This document shows positions 5,496 to 8,439 of a stretch of DNA of 8,439 bases, in pieces. Position numbers and translations under genes: made by a program. Source of the DNA: Sulfurimonas autotrophica (GTDB lineage: Bacteria; Campylobacterota; Campylobacteria; Campylobacterales; Sulfurimonadaceae); contig DQUE01000021.1 of assembly GCA_015662405.1 (NCBI GenBank), positions 1 through 8,439 of the forward strand. Direction: 5' to 3'. Each line of letters opens with the position of its first letter. Position 1 is the first letter of the stretch. Under the pieces are notes generated by a model. The model did not search any database, was not told the DNA's origin, and saw nothing but the letters and a program-made list of their open reading frames with translations.

Positions 5496-8083
5496 GAAGC
5501 AAAAACACCTTTTTTTGGACCACTTTTCCCGCAACAATGTTTATATTTTTTTCCACTTCCACAAGGGCATGGCTCATTTCTAGCAACTTTTTTAGTGCTA
5601 ACAAAGCTATCTTGTGCGTCTATATCTCTATTATCATGATGACTTAGTCGCATAAGTGCTTCTTGTGCTTTTTGCTCTTCTTCTAGTTTTTTAGCAACTC
5701 TAGCGGCCTCTTCTTCTGGAGACTCCATCTGAAACTGTATGATTTGTAGAGTTTTAATTGTATTGAATTTAATGTCATTAATCAATTCACTAAAGAGAGC
5801 AAAACTCTCTTTTTTATACTCAACAAGCGGATCTTTTTGATTATAGGCACGCAATCGAATACCTGTTTTCATATTATCCATTGCATAGAGGTGCTCTCTC
5901 CATGCATTGTCCAACTCTTTAAGATAAAACTCTTTTTCTATATCATTTCTTGTCTCTGCATCAAGAAGAGCCATTTTTTCATCATAAGCAGTTTTTAACA
6001 ATGTAACTACTTTTGCATAGAGCTCTTCATACTCTAAATCTTTGAGTTGTTCAATATCTACATCAAAATTGATCTCTTCTTTAAGTAGCTGAACTAATTT
6101 TTCAAGATGAAAATCCTCTTTATCAGCACCTGCAAATATATCACATTGTGAGAGAAGATTTGCAACATACTCTTCTCTTATCTCATCTATTTTTGCGCCA
6201 ATATCATAATCATCACTTAAGAGTTGGTTTCTAAATTTATAAACAATTTTTCTCTGTTCATTTGCAACATCATCATATTCAACGATCTGTTTACGCCCTT
6301 CATAGTGCATGTTTTCAACTTTTTTCTGTGCCTTTTCAACAGCACGTGTCACCATTTTTGATTCTATATACTCACCATCTTCAACACCTAATCTTTCCAT
6401 GATAGACTTAATTTTGTCACTGCCAAATATTCGTAAAAGATTGTCTTCAAGTGAAAGATAAAATTGTGTTGTTCCTGGATCGCCTTGACGTCCCGAACGG
6501 CCTCGTAATTGGTTGTCAATACGACGGTTTTCATGTCTTTCTGTTCCTATGATATACAAACCACCAAGCTCTTTTACTTCATCATTCACTTTAATGTCAA
6601 CACCACGTCCTGCCATATTAGTCGCAATCGTTACAGCGCCTTTTGCTCCTGCATGTTTGATAATTTCACCCTCTTGAGCATGGTTTTTTGCATTTAGTAC
6701 AGTATGTGCAATTTTTTCACGTTTAAGCACCTCATGTAAGGCTTCAGATTTTTCAATAGAAGCCGTACCGATGAGAACAGGTTGTCCAGTTTTCGTTATT
6801 TTTTTTACAGTCTCTACAACTGCTGCAAACTTTTCATTTTCCGTTTTATAAATCAAATCATTTAAATCATTTCTAGCAATAGGAATATTTGTGGGAATAG
6901 AGACCACATCTAAATTATATATCTGCGCAAACTCTGTAGCTTCTGTCTGGGCAGTACCAGTCATTCCTGCTAATTTATCATACATTCTAAAGTAATTTTG
7001 AAATGTAATATCAGCAAGTGTCTGTGTCTCTTCTTTAATTTGTACACCCTCTTTTGCCTCTAACGCCTGATGTAAGCCTTCAGAAAAACGACGACCTTCG
7101 CTCAGTCTTCCTGTAAACTCATCAACAATGACTACTTCACCATCATTTACTACATAATCTACATCTTTTTCAAACAGATAATTTGCTTTTAAAGCCTGAT
7201 CAAGCATATGTGGTAAAGAGGCATTCTCTGCACTATAGAGATTTTCAACACCAAAAAGTTTCTCTGCTTTTGTGATACCCTCTTCTGTTATAAGTATCAC
7301 TTTGTCTTTTTCATCAACAGTAAAATCTTCCTCTTTTGTCAACTGTAAAGCAATTTCATTTGCTTTGAGATAATCTTGCATATTTCTATTTGTCGGACCA
7401 GAGATTATGAGCGGTGTTCTTGCCTCATCTATCAAAATAGAATCGACTTCATCAACAATGACAAAATTATGTCCGCGTTGTACCATTTGCTCTTTTGAGT
7501 AGCTCATGTTGTCACGTAGATAATCAAAGCCAAACTCATTGTTTGTACCATAAGTAATATCTGCATCATAAGCAGCTTTTTTCTCTAAAGGGTCATGCAT
7601 ATCTTCTAAAATAGTTCCAACACTGTATCCTAAAAAGTTATAAAGCGGACCCATCTCTTTTGCATCACGCGATGCCAAATAATCATTTACTGTTACAAGG
7701 TGTACACCTTTTCCTGTCATTGCATTAAGTGTGATAGCTAATGTTGCTACAAGGGTTTTCCCCTCACCGGTTTTCATCTCGGCGATTCTCCCATCATGAA
7801 GCACCATACCACCTATGAGTTGCACATCAAAATGACGCATTTGAAGTACACGTTTTGACGCCTCTCTTGTAATTGCAAAAGAGTCATACAGCACATCATC
7901 AAGACTCTTTTTGCCACTACGTACACTCTCTTTTAAGTCATTAAAAGCATTTTTAAGTTCATCATCGCTTAAAACTTCATATTTGCTCTCAAGATCATTA
8001 ATCTTTTGCACTTTTTTTGTATATTTTTTTAATTCTCGGTCATTTGCAGTACCAAATACCTTACCCATGAATGCTTGTAGCAT
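5492..8083 (-). CDS. secA: Preprotein translocase ATPase SecA
   Basis: The complete 863-residue SecA is the ATPase motor that pushes unfolded preproteins through SecYEG at the cytoplasmic face of the inner membrane. Visible in order: Walker A MKTGEGKT (103-110), TVNDYLASRD (131-140), the DEVD box (211-214) in IVDEVDSILIDEARTPLI, the GMTGTA segment (373-378), ATNMAGRGVDI (487-497), and motif VI QLRGRSGRQGDPG (525-537). The helical wing/scaffold part includes WREHLYAMDNMKTGIRLRAY (728-747). The tail carries a zinc finger, C839-x-C841 then C850-C851, in the form ARNEPCPCGSGKKYKHCCGK, used for SecB or ribosome/lipid contacts in the family. The ATG at 8083 is chosen because AAGG lies six bases upstream; a TTG at 8089 directly abuts that AAGG and cannot use it. 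It is cotranscribed with the downstream permease, which it overlaps. Confidence 0.98.
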   Translation of the reverse strand: MLQAFMGKVFGTANDRELKKYTKKVQKINDLESKYEVLSDDELKNAFNDLKESVRSGKKSLDDVLYDSFAITREASKRVLQMRHFDVQLIGGMVLHDGRIAEMKTGEGKTLVATLAITLNAMTGKGVHLVTVNDYLASRDAKEMGPLYNFLGYSVGTILEDMHDPLEKKAAYDADITYGTNNEFGFDYLRDNMSYSKEQMVQRGHNFVIVDEVDSILIDEARTPLIISGPTNRNMQDYLKANEIALQLTKEEDFTVDEKDKVILITEEGITKAEKLFGVENLYSAENASLPHMLDQALKANYLFEKDVDYVVNDGEVVIVDEFTGRLSEGRRFSEGLHQALEAKEGVQIKEETQTLADITFQNYFRMYDKLAGMTGTAQTEATEFAQIYNLDVVSIPTNIPIARNDLNDLIYKTENEKFAAVVETVKKITKTGQPVLIGTASIEKSEALHEVLKREKIAHTVLNAKNHAQEGEIIKHAGAKGAVTIATNMAGRGVDIKVNDEVKELGGLYIIGTERHENRRIDNQLRGRSGRQGDPGTTQFYLSLEDNLLRIFGSDKIKSIMERLGVEDGEYIESKMVTRAVEKAQKKVENMHYEGRKQIVEYDDVANEQRKIVYKFRNQLLSDDYDIGAKIDEIREEYVANLLSQCDIFAGADKEDFHLEKLVQLLKEEINFDVDIEQLKDLEYEELYAKVVTLLKTAYDEKMALLDAETRNDIEKEFYLKELDNAWREHLYAMDNMKTGIRLRAYNQKDPLVEYKKESFALFSELINDIKFNTIKTLQIIQFQMESPEEEAARVAKKLEEEQKAQEALMRLSHHDNRDIDAQDSFVSTKKVARNEPCPCGSGKKYKHCCGKSGPKKGVFAS

Positions 8084-8089
8084 TTGCAA

Positions 8090-8093
8090 CCTT
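8090..8093 (-). promoter_or_regulatory. Ribosome binding site deciding the secA start
   Basis: The minus strand reads AAGG, TTGCAA, ATG. Six-base spacing favours the ATG at 8083 (protein MLQAFMGKVFG). The in-frame TTG at 8089 follows the AAGG with no spacer, and the later ATG at 8068 would lose the conserved MLQAF start. Confidence 0.65.
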
Positions 8094-8121
8094 GTTATTA
8101 TATAATTCTAAAATTCTTTTT

Positions 8122-8130
8122 ATTCTATCA
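8122..8130 (-). promoter_or_regulatory. Candidate extended -10 promoter for secA and the permease
   Basis: The minus strand reads TGATAGAAT, a TGn extension plus a TAGAAT -10 hexamer in AT-rich DNA without a clear -35, as is usual in Campylobacterota. Transcription would begin near 8115, about 32 bases before the ATG at 8083. This would drive secA and the overlapping permease as one transcript. Confidence 0.5.
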
Positions 8131-8164
8131 CATTAAATCTAATAAATAGTATAAATGAATAATT

Positions 8165-8173
8165 TGCTATAAT
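8165..8173 (+). promoter_or_regulatory. Extended -10 promoter for lolA
   Basis: TGCTATAAT is a perfect TGn-TATAAT extended -10. The region upstream is AT-rich without a -35 match, the expected pattern for this phylum. Transcription would start near 8180, giving a very short leader of about 13 bases that contains the AAAAGGA ribosome binding site at 8181-8187. It points away from the secA promoter across the shared 109-bp intergenic region. Confidence 0.65.
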
Positions 8174-8192
8174 TTCTCCTAAAAGGATGCAA

Positions 8193-8439
8193 ATGAAAAG
8201 AGTACTATTAGCCACACTTCTAACAACATCTCTCTATGCAAGTTTTACTGATATAGATAGTTTTGAAGCAGATTTTTTGCAAAACATAGTAGATGAAAAA
8301 GGGGTAAAAGTAACTTATACAGGGCATGTAACAGCTTCTAAGCCTCGTTATGCCTTATGGCAATATTTGAAACCCGTTCAAAAAAGTGTGTACATTTTAG
8401 TCAATAAAATAGTTGTAATCGAACCAGAATTAGAACAAG
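8193..8439 (+). CDS. lolA: Outer-membrane lipoprotein carrier protein LolA, N-terminal part
   Basis: The first 82 codons are present; the gene runs off the right edge. The product begins MKRVLLATLLTTSLYA, a Sec signal peptide with likely cleavage after A16 (LYA/SF), so it is a soluble periplasmic protein. The mature part carries the LolA pattern: FEADFLQNI (24-32), VTYTGHVTASKP (40-51), W57-x-Y59, P61 and VYILVNKIVVIEPELEQ at the end. LolA binds lipoprotein acyl chains released by the LolCDE/LolDF transporter and carries them through the periplasm to the outer membrane. AAAAGGA lies five bases before the ATG. It is divergent from secA and the Lol permease gene, an arrangement I recall from Campylobacter jejuni, which strengthens the identification. 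The C-terminal half cannot be judged here. Confidence 0.9.
   Translation, partial: MKRVLLATLLTTSLYASFTDIDSFEADFLQNIVDEKGVKVTYTGHVTASKPRYALWQYLKPVQKSVYILVNKIVVIEPELEQ

Noticed and set aside
6509..6697. A 62-codon open frame on the plus strand opposite secA
   Set aside because: It is antisense to the motif VI region of secA and is Cys/Phe/Thr-rich without recognisable features.
8081..8089. TTG at 8089 as the secA start
   Set aside because: The AAGG ribosome binding site directly abuts this TTG, so it cannot serve it, while the ATG at 8083 has ideal spacing.
8097..8102. TATAAT on the minus strand just upstream of secA as its promoter
   Set aside because: Transcription would start at about 8090, inside the ribosome binding site, removing it from the message. 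The TGATAGAAT element at 8130-8122 fits better.

Overview
The window looks like chromosome of a Campylobacterota (epsilonproteobacterial) species close to Sulfurimonas. The DNA is AT-rich. The secA, LolC/F-type permease and lolA block matches an arrangement I recall from Campylobacter jejuni (permease and secA on one strand, lolA divergent). The left edge encodes the N-terminus of a monomeric-type NADP isocitrate dehydrogenase, an enzyme found in Sulfurimonas-type bacteria that run the TCA cycle reductively. The genus call is an inference from recognised protein sequences; no database search was run.

Layout from left to right: (1) the start of isocitrate dehydrogenase, minus strand, cut by the window edge; (2) a 131-bp spacer with its likely promoter and a small dyad; (3) mltG, the endolytic murein transglycosylase, minus strand; (4) a large AsmA/YhdP-like inner-membrane protein, plus strand, whose 5' end overlaps the 5' end of mltG by 71 bp and whose 3' end lies one base from the next gene; (5) a LolC/LolE/LolF-type ABC permease, minus strand, read from a TTG start that overlaps the secA stop; (6) secA, minus strand, complete; (7) a 109-bp divergent promoter region; (8) the start of lolA, plus strand, cut by the right edge.

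Apart from isocitrate dehydrogenase, every gene serves the cell envelope. SecA drives preproteins, including prolipoproteins, through SecYEG. The Lol permease extracts mature lipoproteins from the inner membrane and hands them to LolA, which carries them to the outer membrane. MltG cuts nascent glycan strands in peptidoglycan. AsmA/YhdP-like proteins are thought to bridge the two membranes and move phospholipid. The window contains no mobile element, CRISPR array, tRNA or rRNA that I could see, and no clear new system. Its most unusual property is packing: two divergent membrane-protein genes share their first 23 codons antisense, each with its likely promoter inside the other, and the same plus-strand gene ends one base from a convergent neighbour.
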